From: an uncultured Blautia sp.
Lineage (GTDB): Bacteria; Bacillota; Clostridia; Lachnospirales; Lachnospiraceae
Direction of reading: 5' to 3'
Assembly (NCBI GenBank): GCA_934409175.1
Contig: CAKRVX010000007.1
Coordinates: forward strand, 1-45,681
DNA: 45,681 bases
Positions 9,331 to 18,915 of the stretch are shown piece by piece (within the stretch, counting starts at the first letter, position 1; every line of letters starts with the position of its first letter). Under the pieces are notes generated by a model. That model searched no databases. It was not told where the DNA came from and worked only from the letters and a program-made list of their open reading frames with translations. Both the position numbers and the translations under genes were made by a program.

Positions 9331-10007
9331 TCTCCTACCTCAAATTTATAGCCCATTCCCCACACAGTCTTAATATATTCACCCTTTTCACCCATTTTGC
9401 TTCTGAGTTTCTTTACATGAGTATCAATTGTACGGGCATCTCCGAAATAATCATAATTCCACACAGAATTCAGAATTTTTTCTCTGGATAAAGCAATTCC
9501 CTCATTTTCAAGAAAATAAGTCAGCAGTTCAAATTCTTTAAAACTCAGATCCATAGGTTTTCCATCTACTGTAGCCAGATGAGCCGCTTTATCGATTACG
9601 ATTCCTCCTGCTGAAAGTACATCCTCTGCGTTTCCCTGACCTGCACGGCGAAGAATTGCTTCTACTCTTGCCACCAGAATTTTCGGACTGAAAGGCTTGG
9701 AAATATATTCGTCCACTCCCAGATCAAAACCTAGCAGTTCATCTCTCTCATCCCCTCTGGCCGTAAGCATGATAATCGGTACTTTTGAATTTTTTCGTAT
9801 TTCACGACAAACTTCCCATCCATCCATTTTCGGCATCATTACATCCAGAATGATCAGTGCAATATCTTTCTCTTCATAAAAGATGTCCATCGCTTCCTCT
9901 CCATCACCAGCCTCCAGTACCTGGAAATTCTTCTTTGTAAGGAAATCCTTGACCAGTTTTCTCATTCGGCTTTCGTCGTCTACTACCAGGATCTTCAATG
10001 CATCCAT
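9327..10007 (-). CDS. OmpR/PhoB-family response regulator
   Basis: 226 residues. The receiver domain has VVDDE near the N-terminus, phospho-acceptor Asp in LDVMMPKMDGWE and switch residues in LTARGDE and SKPF. A C-terminal winged helix (FELLTYFLENEG ... RTIDTHVKKLRSKMG) binds DNA. The ATG at 10007 is supported by GGAGGAG 6 nt upstream; the frame runs on upstream to 10190, but that extension would cross the ssrA promoter region and encodes nothing family-like. It is the first gene of the pair and overlaps the kinase start by 4 nt. Confidence 0.94.
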   Translation of the reverse strand: MDALKILVVDDESRMRKLVKDFLTKKNFQVLEAGDGEEAMDIFYEEKDIALIILDVMMPKMDGWEVCREIRKNSKVPIIMLTARGDERDELLGFDLGVDEYISKPFSPKILVARVEAILRRAGQGNAEDVLSAGGIVIDKAAHLATVDGKPMDLSFKEFELLTYFLENEGIALSREKILNSVWNYDYFGDARTIDTHVKKLRSKMGEKGEYIKTVWGMGYKFEVGE

Positions 10008-10137
10008 TTTATCTCCTCCGTTATCTTCACAGGCTGTTCTGCCTCTTAATTTTCTTATATTGTTATCATAACAGAGATTTATGTCTCTTTTGTGAACAAT
10101 ACCTTCAAAAAATAGTGTTAAAAATAAAAAAGACTCC

Positions 10138-10166
10138 TTGACATTCAACTTTTCATTCCATATAAT
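10138..10166 (+). promoter_or_regulatory. Consensus sigma-A promoter of ssrA
   Basis: A perfect TTGACA (10138-10143), a 17-nt spacer and a perfect TATAAT (10161-10166). The expected start near 10173 leaves a ~75-nt 5' leader before mature tmRNA, to be removed by processing. Confidence 0.9.
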
Positions 10167-10248
10167 ATAAGGACAGTGGGTATATTTCATGCCTTCTATA
10201 CTTTCGTCTGATTACCAGCAGGATGTCTTTACATCTCAGCCATATTCA

Positions 10249-10594
10249 GGGCTTGTACTGGTTTCGACGGGGGCTTTGAAGTTGCGGAAGCCATCCGCAG
10301 ACTCCTGGACTGCGTACCAACCGGGAACCTAAATATAAACGCAGACGAACAGTTAGCGTTAGCAGCCTAAGTGCTGCTCGTCAGCCCTGATGCACTCACA
10401 CATCAGGAATCTGGCGCCGACCATGTGAGAAACCTTACCGGGTAAGCTTTGCCCCGGTAGATGTATCATGAAGCTACTAAGATTGTAAGCCTGTCGGTGG
10501 GCGTATGATTGAGGGAATGTCAAAACAGCGACTGTGATGGGAGATGCCTCAATGAATAGGCTTTCGGACGTGGGTTCAATTCCCACCAGGTCCA
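10249..10594 (+). ncRNA. ssrA: tmRNA (transfer-messenger RNA)
   Basis: The 5' end GGGCTTG (10249-10255) pairs with CAGGTCC (10587-10593) as the acceptor stem with two G-U pairs. The nearly invariant TACTGGTTTCGAC follows the 5' end, and a T-arm (GTGGG, TTCAATT loop, CCCAC) precedes the acceptor strand. The tag frame is best read from GCA at 10341 to TAA at 10368-10370, giving ADEQLALAA, with the usual LALAA-type degron end. Resume one codon earlier (AAC) would add N. The discriminator A at 10594 is followed by CTA, so CCA is not genome-encoded and must be added. tmRNA rescues stalled ribosomes with SmpB, which is not in this window. It is transcribed from the promoter at 10138. Confidence 0.96.
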
Positions 10595-10621
10595 CTATTC
10601 AACAAACTGACCAATTTACAG

Positions 10622-10672
10622 GAAATGCCGGAAACCCTTGGATTTTACTGGGTTTCCGGCATTTCTTCTTTT
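10622..10672 (+). terminator. ssrA terminator
   Basis: A perfect 16-bp stem (arms 10622-10637 and 10650-10665) with a 12-nt loop, followed by TTCTTTTAT, 28 nt after the end of tmRNA. Confidence 0.9.
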
Positions 10673-10975
10673 ATGCTGTAATTGCAGTAAAAATGCTGAA
10701 AATGCTGTATTTTGTAATATTCACAGTGCTGCTCTCCTTTTATTGATATGCGGTTCAGAATGCGGATGCTCTCGTGAATTTACAAATCAGATTCTGTTTA
10801 TGCCTGTGACCGTAATTTTACATACCTATTCAATATGTGGTATAATTTGTATTACGTCAGGCGGATAATCGCGATTTGCTTTTACTGCCTGCCTATAACC
10901 GATCGGCTGCCTATTTCATCTCTTAATTAAGGCAGAAAACTATTTGATTCGGCAAAATACCCAGGAGGAATTTCT
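10673..10975 (+). other. Intergenic region with the promoter and leader of the MBL-fold gene
   Basis: About 300 bp without a convincing gene. It holds the promoter at 10817-10846 and a ~120-nt leader with short repeats of GCCTGCC/GGCAG type but no hairpin plus T-run that I can call an attenuator. An AGGAGG site lies 8 nt before the ATG at 10976. No known riboswitch consensus was recognised. Confidence 0.5.
10817..10846 (+). promoter_or_regulatory. Candidate promoter of the MBL-fold gene
   Basis: TTTACA (10817-10822), an 18-nt spacer and TATAAT (10841-10846). It reads towards 10976 and leaves a long leader. Confidence 0.6.
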
Positions 10976-12088
10976 ATGAAAAGAAAACGTAAGCTACTAT
11001 CATTATTTTTGTCCCTGTTTCTTCTGCTATTCACACTGTTCCCTCAATCAGTGACAGTTCAGGCTAACACCGGTGAAAAAATGGCAGTTCATTTTCTCGA
11101 TGTAGGACAGGGGTTGTCTATTCTGGTACAATCCGGTGGACAAAATCTGTTGTACGATGGTGGTGACCAAAGCCACGCAGACCAGGTCGTGTCATATTTA
11201 CAGCAACAAAATGTTCAGAATATCGACTACATGATTTCTTCTCATTATGATGAAGATCATCTTGGCGGTCTTGTCGAATGTTTAAATAACTTTACTGTAA
11301 GTAACCTTTTCGGACCTGATTACGTCCATACTTCTGATCTGTTCAACACATTCATGAATACAGCCACTGCCAATGCGATCACAGTACAGTATCCGTCTGT
11401 AGGCGATACTTTCGATTTCGGCACCGGAAGTTTTACTGTCCTTGCACCAAATGGCATCAGCCAAAACAGCAATGATAACTCTCTTGTAATCAAACTTGAA
11501 AACGGTTCCAACAGTTTCATCTTCACCGGCGATGCAGAAGAGACCAGTGAACAGGATATGATCAGTACAGGAATGAATCTTGACTGTGATGTTCTTTCTG
11601 TCGGACACCATGGCTCCGCAAGCTCAACCACATGGGATTTTCTTGAGGCTACTTCCCCGTCCTATGCAGTGATAAGCTGCGGCATCAATAATCAGTACAA
11701 TCATCCATCAGCAGACACAATGGGGCGTCTGTCAGATATGGGAATCCCTGTATTTCGTACGGATAAACAGGGAACCATCATTGCCGTATCTGATGGAACC
11801 ACTATCAGCTGGTCGCAAAATCCCTGCAACGATTATTCTTCCGGTTCTTCCAGTCAGGAGGCAAAACTTTCCTCCTCTGATTCTGGGTCCGCTCAAGAAG
11901 AATCTTCTGTTTCCACAGCAGAGTCTGTACCTGCAGATGCTTCCGGGACACTTGTATGGATCCCTGCTACAGGGGAAAAATATCACAGTATTCCCAACTG
12001 TGGAAGAATGAATCCCGACAAAGCCAGACAAGTTACAAAATCCGAAGCGGAATCTATGGGATATGGACCATGCAGTAAATGCTATTAA
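10976..12088 (+). CDS. Secreted metallo-beta-lactamase-fold hydrolase (ComEC-C-terminal type) with a C-terminal Cys/His domain
   Basis: 370 residues. A signal peptide spans ~1-30: basic KRKRK, a long leucine core, and a VQA-N cleavage-like site. The MBL fold begins at MAVHFLDVGQGLSI (36-49), has the metal motif HYDEDH (90-95) and later FTGDAE and GHHGS, as in the C-terminal nuclease-like domain of ComEC and related secreted competence-type hydrolases. A Ser-rich linker (~278-322) joins a small C-terminal domain with His337, Cys342, Cys366 and Cys369 (CSKC), probably a metal or disulfide knot. It stands alone between ssrA and a terminator. Role inferred: extracellular or envelope-associated phosphodiesterase/nuclease. 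There are no membrane-channel segments, so it is not a full ComEC. Confidence 0.85.
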   Translation: MKRKRKLLSLFLSLFLLLFTLFPQSVTVQANTGEKMAVHFLDVGQGLSILVQSGGQNLLYDGGDQSHADQVVSYLQQQNVQNIDYMISSHYDEDHLGGLVECLNNFTVSNLFGPDYVHTSDLFNTFMNTATANAITVQYPSVGDTFDFGTGSFTVLAPNGISQNSNDNSLVIKLENGSNSFIFTGDAEETSEQDMISTGMNLDCDVLSVGHHGSASSTTWDFLEATSPSYAVISCGINNQYNHPSADTMGRLSDMGIPVFRTDKQGTIIAVSDGTTISWSQNPCNDYSSGSSSQEAKLSSSDSGSAQEESSVSTAESVPADASGTLVWIPATGEKYHSIPNCGRMNPDKARQVTKSEAESMGYGPCSKCY

Positions 12089-12098
12089 TATTAAAAAG

Positions 12099-12132
12099 AA
12101 GGGGAACTGCCCGTTTAAAAGCAGTTCCCCTT
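12099..12132. terminator. Bidirectional terminator between the MBL-fold and aldo/keto reductase genes
   Basis: Arms 12099-12110 and 12121-12132 form a perfect 12-bp stem, preceded by A-runs and followed by TTTTG. It serves both convergent genes. Confidence 0.85.
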
Positions 12133-12146
12133 TTGTTATATATTAT

Positions 12147-13154
12147 TTATTCTCCAAACTGTTGTGCACATTCTTTCATCATTTTACGTATTGGAAGATG
12201 GTACGGACATCTTGTTTCACAGGCACCACATTCAATGCACGCAGATGCTTTCACAGAAAGCGCACCGTAGCGATCCTTTGCCCATTCGCCAAGATCATAA
12301 CGATTCAGATAACCGGCAAAAAGAAATACATTGGGAATACTGATTCCCACGCTGCAAGGTGCGCAGTAATTACATCTTCGGCAGAAATTTGTTCCAAGCT
12401 GTTCTTTTACCGCTTCAATCTCCTCATGTTCCTTTTCGCTTAAAGGAGAATGGTCCAGACAGGCTTTGATATTTTCATCCAGTTCTTTTTCTTCCGCCAT
12501 TCCCGGAATCACTATTGTCACATTCGGATTTGCGCAGATATAGCGAAGAGCCAGCGTTCCATTTTCAATCGCTCCTCCGGCCAATGGTTTCATATCAATA
12601 AACCCGATATTTTTCTTTTTGCATTCTGCAATCAATTTCTCGCCCTGATTTTCTACAATATTGTATGGAAACATAATCGTCTCCACCCAGTCAAGTTCCA
12701 GTGCACGTTCAAAAACTTCTGTGGAATGGGCAGTCAGTCCGATATGACCGATTTTTCCTGCTGCTTTGGCTTCCTGTAAGGCTTCCAGAGCTCCGTCTTC
12801 CCCCAATACCTGATCAAGCTGCTCCATACTCGGATTATGCACCTGATACAAATCAATATAATCTGTACGAAGATTCTTCAGACTTTTATGGATATCCGCT
12901 GCCATAGCTTCTTTTGTTCTTGCCATGGATTTTGTAGCAATTACAAATTTATTTCTGATTCCTTCCAATGCATATCCGAGATACTCTTCACTGACTGTAT
13001 ATCCTCTGGCTGTATCAATATAATTCACACCCTGTTCAGACATCTGACAGACCAGTTTCTTTGTACCTTCTTCATCAATTCTCTGAACGGGAATTCCACC
13101 CAGTCCCATTTTTGAAACTCTCAGACCAGTCTTTCCCAATGTTACATATTCCAT
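12147..13154 (-). CDS. Aldo/keto reductase with C-terminal 4Fe-4S ferredoxin-like domain
   Basis: 335 residues. The AKR barrel carries the catalytic tetrad Asp47, Tyr52, Lys75 and His106 (YIDTARGY, TKS, QVHNP). The C-terminal ~80 residues hold two cysteine clusters: C258, C261, C264, C267, then C306-x2-C309-x2-C312-x3-C316-P. These suit iron-sulfur binding and electron transfer to or from a ferredoxin rather than only NAD(P)H. This AKR/ferredoxin architecture is common in anaerobic Clostridia; substrates are mostly unknown. Start: ATG with AGGAGGG. It is monocistronic: the next upstream gene, efp, has its own terminator. Confidence 0.92.
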   Translation of the reverse strand: MEYVTLGKTGLRVSKMGLGGIPVQRIDEEGTKKLVCQMSEQGVNYIDTARGYTVSEEYLGYALEGIRNKFVIATKSMARTKEAMAADIHKSLKNLRTDYIDLYQVHNPSMEQLDQVLGEDGALEALQEAKAAGKIGHIGLTAHSTEVFERALELDWVETIMFPYNIVENQGEKLIAECKKKNIGFIDMKPLAGGAIENGTLALRYICANPNVTIVIPGMAEEKELDENIKACLDHSPLSEKEHEEIEAVKEQLGTNFCRRCNYCAPCSVGISIPNVFLFAGYLNRYDLGEWAKDRYGALSVKASACIECGACETRCPYHLPIRKMMKECAQQFGE

Positions 13155-13230
13155 TTTTCACCCTCCTGTATTATTATTTGTATCTGCAGACTCCGAAAAC
13201 CCGGATCCGTTTTCAGTTTTTTCATCTATA

Positions 13231-13263
13231 CAAAAAACTGCCATCGGCTCTCGCCGATGGCAG
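13231..13263 (-). terminator. efp terminator
   Basis: Arms 13238-13248 and 13253-13263 form an 11-bp GC-rich stem with a 4-nt loop. On the minus strand it is followed by six Ts (complement of 13232-13237), 37 nt beyond the efp stop. Confidence 0.85.
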
Positions 13264-13300
13264 ACTGTATTCCTGTATTTCGCTTTTACAGCTGTACAGT

Positions 13301-13858
13301 TTATACTCGGGAGAGATACTCTCCTGTTCTTGTATCGATTTTCAGTTTGTCACCCTGGTTAACAAACAGAGGCACCTGAACCTGAGCACCTGTTTCTACA
13401 GTAGCCGGCTTAGTCGCACCCTGAGCTGTATTTCCAGCGAATCCTGGCTCAGTCTCAACAACTTCAAGTTCTACAAACAGAGGCGGCTCGATAGCAAATA
13501 CATTTCCATTATGGGAACATACTTTAACCATCTCATTTTCTTTTACAAATTTAAGAGAATCACCAACCTGCTCTTTTGTAAGGCCAACCTGATCATAAGT
13601 CTCTACATTCATGAAATAGTATAAATCACCATCATTGTACAGATACTGCATATCTACACGCTCAATACGTGCTGCCGGGAATTTCTCAGTAGGACGGAAA
13701 GATTTTTCCAGAACTGCTCCTGTAATAATATTTTTGTATTTTGTTCTTACAAAGGCAGCGCCCTTTCCTGGTTTTACATGCTGGAATTCAACGATCTGAC
13801 ATACGTTTCCATCAATTTCAAGTGTGATACCGTTTTTGAAATCACCTGCTGAAATCAT
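13301..13858 (-). CDS. efp: Translation elongation factor P
   Basis: 185 residues, the usual length, with three beta-barrel domains. The loop PGKGAA puts Lys32 at the tip that is modified in other bacteria. The protein enters the ribosomal E site and relieves stalling at polyproline. The tip of domain III ends with [12 protein letters not shown], as in the family. Start: ATG with AAGGAGG. A promoter lies at 13974-14002. No EpmA/EpmB or YmfI-type modification gene is adjacent. Confidence 0.97.
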   Translation of the reverse strand: MISAGDFKNGITLEIDGNVCQIVEFQHVKPGKGAAFVRTKYKNIITGAVLEKSFRPTEKFPAARIERVDMQYLYNDGDLYYFMNVETYDQVGLTKEQVGDSLKFVKENEMVKVCSHNGNVFAIEPPLFVELEVVETEPGFAGNTAQGATKPATVETGAQVQVPLFVNQGDKLKIDTRTGEYLSRV

Positions 13859-13973
13859 AGTTATATTTCCTCCTTAATAGTACAGTTCATCGTTACTGCT
13901 TACGACCTTCACAGTAACCGTTTCAAAAGTGTGTGTCCGTTCATTCTGCAATTTTGCGACACACTCTTATTTA

Positions 13974-14002
13974 ATTTTATAATATTCTAGTATTTTTTTC
14001 AA
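13974..14002 (-). promoter_or_regulatory. Candidate promoter of efp
   Basis: On the minus strand, TTGAAA (13997-14002), a 17-nt spacer and TAAAAT (13974-13979), directly after the aroK stop codon. The leader to the efp ATG is ~110 nt. Confidence 0.6.
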
Positions 14003-14524
14003 CTATTTTTTTATATATGTTTTTAATTTTTCTTCAAGCTGTGAAATTAATTCTTCAAAAGGCTTGTCCCCTGTGATCATCTCCACATCAGCAAATTTGG
14101 CATACACCGGGTCTCGCTGTTTCAAAAGTTTTTTAATCCTGTCTGCTTTATCTTCTCCCTCAAGCAATGGATTATTACTGGAGTTCTCCAGGCGCTGTTT
14201 CAGCGTATCATAAGATCCCTTCAAATACACAACCGTCCCAAGCTTTTTGATATAACTTTCATTCTGTTCCTGCATGGGCAGCCCTGAACCCAGAGAAATA
14301 ACTTTCTGTTCCGGATCTTCAATCAAAGCTTTAACCGCTGTGGTTTCCAGTGCTCGATAAAACGGTTCTCCGAATCTTTCAAAAATTTCTTTCATTGACA
14401 TGTTCATTTTCTTTGTAATAACACGATCGATATCCACAAATGGAATATCAAAATCCTTTGCCAGTCGTTTTCCGACTCTTGTTTTCCCTGAACCCATAAA
14501 TCCTATGATCACAATATGGTTCAT
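14003..14524 (-). CDS. aroK: Shikimate kinase-like P-loop kinase
   Basis: 173 residues, the family length. Walker A GFMGSGKT (8-15), shikimate-contact Asp in DIDRVI (31-36), Arg57 after FGEPFY, and a lid/adenine-contact region with RDPVYAKFAD. Shikimate kinase makes shikimate 3-phosphate for aromatic amino-acid synthesis. Oddity: the substrate-binding triple glycine after ISLG is replaced by GSG (ISLGSGLPM), so substrate affinity or identity could differ. The start overlaps the yqeG stop by 4 nt (ATGA), indicating coupling. Confidence 0.85.
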   Translation of the reverse strand: MNHIVIIGFMGSGKTRVGKRLAKDFDIPFVDIDRVITKKMNMSMKEIFERFGEPFYRALETTAVKALIEDPEQKVISLGSGLPMQEQNESYIKKLGTVVYLKGSYDTLKQRLENSSNNPLLEGEDKADRIKKLLKQRDPVYAKFADVEMITGDKPFEELISQLEEKLKTYIKK

Positions 14525-15024
14525 GAATTCCCCTCCTCTTTATGGTAAAAATATAAAACAATTTTTTCAAGGTAACGCTTTAATACGATCTGAATTTCTT
14601 CTCTGGAGTCAATGGGTCTGACAAGAATATTTCGTATTCCGGCCCTTTTGGCCCCGTAGATATCAGTAAACAATTGATCACCTATAAATATTGTATTACT
14701 TCGGTCCGTACCCAGAAGTTCCATGGCACGGATATAGTTTTTCACAGATGGTTTATGTGCATTTTCAATAAAATGCTCTCCTATCACATCATTAAAAGAT
14801 GCCACTCTCTCATACTGATTATTTGAAATAAAGCAACATTTAAATCCCAGTTTTTTCAAATGCGCAAACAATGCACACGCCCTGTCATCTGCAGGTGCTC
14901 CATGAGGTACCAGTGTATTATCAATATCAAAAAGAAGACCCCTGTATCCCTCTGCATACAGTCTGTCAAAATCAATCACATACGTAGAATCCAGATATTC
15001 ATCTGGAAAAAAACATTTAAACAT
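14521..15024 (-). CDS. yqeG: YqeG-type HAD-IIIA phosphatase
   Basis: 167 residues. HAD motif I DIDNT (33-37), motif II FISNN, and a C-terminal motif FIGDQLFTD. This is the YqeG/PGP-like subgroup of HAD phosphatases, and the family is often encoded beside aroE/aroK or yqeH genes in Firmicutes. The exact substrate is unsettled (phosphatidylglycerophosphate-like or other). It lies 13 nt after the patatin gene and overlaps aroK by 4 nt. Confidence 0.88.
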   Translation of the reverse strand: MFKCFFPDEYLDSTYVIDFDRLYAEGYRGLLFDIDNTLVPHGAPADDRACALFAHLKKLGFKCCFISNNQYERVASFNDVIGEHFIENAHKPSVKNYIRAMELLGTDRSNTIFIGDQLFTDIYGAKRAGIRNILVRPIDSREEIQIVLKRYLEKIVLYFYHKEEGNS

Positions 15025-15037
15025 TTTCCAAGTTCCT

Positions 15038-15898
15038 TTAATTATTCAGATAAGCCCTCAGCTCTTCTATTTTCTGTTCCATCAGATCATACCCATGCTG
15101 ATAAAAAGCATTCAGCACCTCAGGATTTTTTTCAGTTCTAGAAACTGTTTTTATCTCAGGGCGTATTACAAAAATATGACCTTCTTTTTCCCATTTTTCG
15201 ATCAGATCCAACGTCCTGTTGTAGTTTCTGTATCGATTCATAAGACTGTTGAGCAGATTTGGATATTTTCGGAAAACAGCCAGATAAAAAGCTTTGCTTT
15301 CTGCCGGCTTCTTCTTTCTGTATCCATAATTTCTTGTAAGGATCACCACGTCCCTGCGATATCCTTCCTTCATAGCGTGCACAATCGGAATGGAGTCTGC
15401 CACTCCACCATCCAGGTAGGGAACTCCATCCACCATGACCATTGGACAACCAGCCGGAATGCTTGAAGACGCCCGGCATATATCCATGAGACGTTTTCTG
15501 TCACCATGTTCTTCCAAATATCTTGCCCGCCCGGTAATACAGTCAGTAACTACCAGCTCACATCTGATACCGGAAGAAAAATATGCATCATAATCAAAAG
15601 GAAAAAGTTCATTGGGATATCGTTCAAATAACATATCCATATCGAAAAGTGTTCTGTTTTTCAGTGTCTGTTTTAATCCTATGTAGCTGTTATCTTTATT
15701 TTCTGGGATCACACATTTTCTGGTTCTGTCAATCTGACCGGATACATAATCCACTGCGTTACACGCACCTGCTGATACACCAACCACATATGGAAATCTG
15801 ATCTGATGTTTCATCAGACAATCCAGCACTCCTGAGGTAAACACTCCTCGCGTACCACCGCCTTCCAGAATTAAAGCTGCCTCGTTCTTGTTTGTCAT
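15038..15898 (-). CDS. Patatin-like phospholipase (RssA/YjjU type)
   Basis: 286 residues from the ATG at 15898. The frame also has a TTG seven codons upstream, at 15919, but that has no ribosome site. Oxyanion loop GGGTRGVF (13-20), nucleophile Ser42 in GVSAG, and catalytic Asp163 in DGG complete a Ser-Asp dyad. The family hydrolyses acyl esters in lipids; bacterial cytosolic members are often of unknown physiological role. There is no signal peptide. It sits 29 nt after citrate synthase and 13 nt before yqeG, in one probable operon. Confidence 0.88.
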   Translation of the reverse strand: MTNKNEAALILEGGGTRGVFTSGVLDCLMKHQIRFPYVVGVSAGACNAVDYVSGQIDRTRKCVIPENKDNSYIGLKQTLKNRTLFDMDMLFERYPNELFPFDYDAYFSSGIRCELVVTDCITGRARYLEEHGDRKRLMDICRASSSIPAGCPMVMVDGVPYLDGGVADSIPIVHAMKEGYRRDVVILTRNYGYRKKKPAESKAFYLAVFRKYPNLLNSLMNRYRNYNRTLDLIEKWEKEGHIFVIRPEIKTVSRTEKNPEVLNAFYQHGYDLMEQKIEELRAYLNN

Positions 15899-15927
15899 TC
15901 TCGTCACTGATCCTTTCAAATGCGTTT

Positions 15928-17289
15928 TTAACGCTCATTCAGCGGAATATAAACCGCTGGTTCCAGCACATTCTTGTATGCCGGACGGATGATCTTATCT
16001 GCATTGATAAGCTCTTCCATTCGATGGGCGCTCCAGCCCACGATACGTGCAACTGCAAACATAGGCGTATACAGTTCCAATGGAAGATCCAGCATACTGT
16101 AGACAAACCCACTGTAGAAATCCACGTTTGCACTGACACCTTTGTAAATACGTCTTTCTTCTGCGATCACTTCAGGAGCCAGACGCTCCACCATGGAGTA
16201 TAACTCATAGTCTTTCATTCTGCCTTTTTCTTTTGCCAAAGTCTCCACATATGCCTTAAATACCTCGGCACGTGGATCAGATACAGAATAAATTGCATGG
16301 CCCATACCATAGATCAGACCTTTTTTATCGAAAGCTTCTTTGTTTAAAAGTCTTCTCAGATATGCACGGACCTCATCTTCATCCTTCCAGTCTTTTACTT
16401 CTTTCTTCATGTCATTAAACATACTGACTACCTTAATATTGGCGCCGCCATGTTTAGGTCCCTTCAGCGAACCAAGGGCTGCTGCTATTGCAGAATAAGT
16501 GTCTGTTCCGGAAGATGAAACTACATGTGTCGTAAACGTTGAGTTATTTCCACCACCATGCTCCATATGCAGAATCAAAGCGATGTCAAGGATTTTTGCC
16601 TCCAGATGTGTATATTTCTTATCTGGTCTGAGCATCCGTAATATATTTTCCGCTGTGGTAAGTTCTTTTTTCGGATTATGGATGTACAGACTTTTTCCTT
16701 TAATGTAGTGATTATATGCCTGATATCCATATACGGACAATAAAGGAAATACACTGATAAGATTCAGACACTGCCTCAGCACATTCGGAAGGGAAGTATC
16801 ATCCGGATTATTGTCATAAGAATATAGTGTAAGCACACTTCGTGAAAGACCATTCATAATATCCTTACTTGGTGCCTTCATCACAACATCTCTGACAAAA
16901 TTAGTAGGGAGAGATCTCTGATTCGCCAGAAGTTCCGTAAAATCCTCCAGTTGCTTTTTATCAGGCAGACTGCCAAACAGAAGAAGATATGTGACTTCTT
17001 CAAATCCGTATCTGTCATCTTCAATAAAGCCCCTGGTCAGATCTTTGATATCATAGCCTCTGTAGGAAAGACTTCCCTCACATGGAACTTCTTTTCCATC
17101 CACCAGCTTCGTAGCCTTGACATTAGAAACCTGGGTAAGACCTGCAAGAACACCCTTGCCATTAATATCGCGAAGGCCTCTCTTTACATCATATTTTGCA
17201 TAAAGTGAAAGATCCAGACTGGTATGATCCTTACAGATCTCCGTGAGGTTCTCAATTTCCGGTGTTACTTTCGTTTTAAATCCTGCCAT
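15928..17289 (-). CDS. Citrate synthase
   Basis: 453 residues with an N-terminal ~40-residue extension before the core. The catalytic set is visible: His244 in HMEHGGGNNS, His331 in GMGHAIYS followed by SDPRAE, and Asp390 in NVDFYSG. It condenses acetyl-CoA and oxaloacetate to citrate, the first step toward 2-oxoglutarate. Its divergent neighbour gdhA turns 2-oxoglutarate into glutamate, so the pair covers two ends of the same carbon-nitrogen branch. A promoter candidate lies at 17375-17403. Si-type by motif; the aconitase and isocitrate dehydrogenase genes are not in the window. Confidence 0.95.
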   Translation of the reverse strand: MAGFKTKVTPEIENLTEICKDHTSLDLSLYAKYDVKRGLRDINGKGVLAGLTQVSNVKATKLVDGKEVPCEGSLSYRGYDIKDLTRGFIEDDRYGFEEVTYLLLFGSLPDKKQLEDFTELLANQRSLPTNFVRDVVMKAPSKDIMNGLSRSVLTLYSYDNNPDDTSLPNVLRQCLNLISVFPLLSVYGYQAYNHYIKGKSLYIHNPKKELTTAENILRMLRPDKKYTHLEAKILDIALILHMEHGGGNNSTFTTHVVSSSGTDTYSAIAAALGSLKGPKHGGANIKVVSMFNDMKKEVKDWKDEDEVRAYLRRLLNKEAFDKKGLIYGMGHAIYSVSDPRAEVFKAYVETLAKEKGRMKDYELYSMVERLAPEVIAEERRIYKGVSANVDFYSGFVYSMLDLPLELYTPMFAVARIVGWSAHRMEELINADKIIRPAYKNVLEPAVYIPLNER

Positions 17290-17374
17290 TCTTTTAAATC
17301 CCCTTTCTTCTCAGTTTTTCCGATAAAGGTCCCCTCCTCATCCCTGTCATCGTTTTTACGTATTCATGGTTTAA

Positions 17375-17403
17375 ATTATATCATTCTTTTTCCATTTGGT
17401 CCA
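17375..17403 (-). promoter_or_regulatory. Candidate promoter of the citrate synthase operon
   Basis: On the minus strand, TGGACC (17398-17403), a 17-nt spacer and perfect TATAAT (17375-17380). It is divergent from the gdhA promoter ~40 bp away. Confidence 0.6.
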
Positions 17404-17439
17404 TATCCGAAATTTTTTTAAAAAAATAAGACTTAGCTC

Positions 17440-17468
17440 TTTCCATTTGTAACACTTTAGTGTATAAT
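17440..17468 (+). promoter_or_regulatory. Candidate promoter of gdhA
   Basis: TTTCCA (17440-17445), a 17-nt spacer and TATAAT (17463-17468). The spacer holds the short palindrome CACTTTAGTG-like element just before the -10. The weak -35 box suggests activator dependence (inference). Confidence 0.55.
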
Positions 17469-17489
17469 AACGTCGGTTAATAAAATTAA

Positions 17490-18848
<1,359 letters not shown>

Positions 18849-18865
18849 TTTCTCTTTAAATCATA

Positions 18866-18904
18866 ACAAAAATGCCAGGCAGGAATTCTGTCTGGCATTT
18901 TTAT
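18866..18904. terminator. Bidirectional terminator between gdhA and nrdR
   Basis: A 12-bp stem with one G-T pair (arms 18871-18882 and 18888-18899), A-run before and T-run after, lying between convergent genes. Confidence 0.85.
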
Positions 18905-18915
18905 ATTTCAACAAA

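Noticed and set aside
10008..10190. 61-codon N-terminal extension of the response regulator
   Set aside because: The extension crosses the perfect ssrA promoter, has no family similarity, and the ATG at 10007 has a strong GGAGGAG site.
10359..10595. Minus-strand 78-codon open frame across the tmRNA
   Set aside because: It lies wholly in ssrA, whose acceptor stem, T-arm and tag frame explain the sequence; no ribosome site.
10847..10975. Riboswitch or attenuator in the MBL-gene leader
   Set aside because: No recognisable aptamer core and no hairpin followed by a T-run; only short weak repeats.
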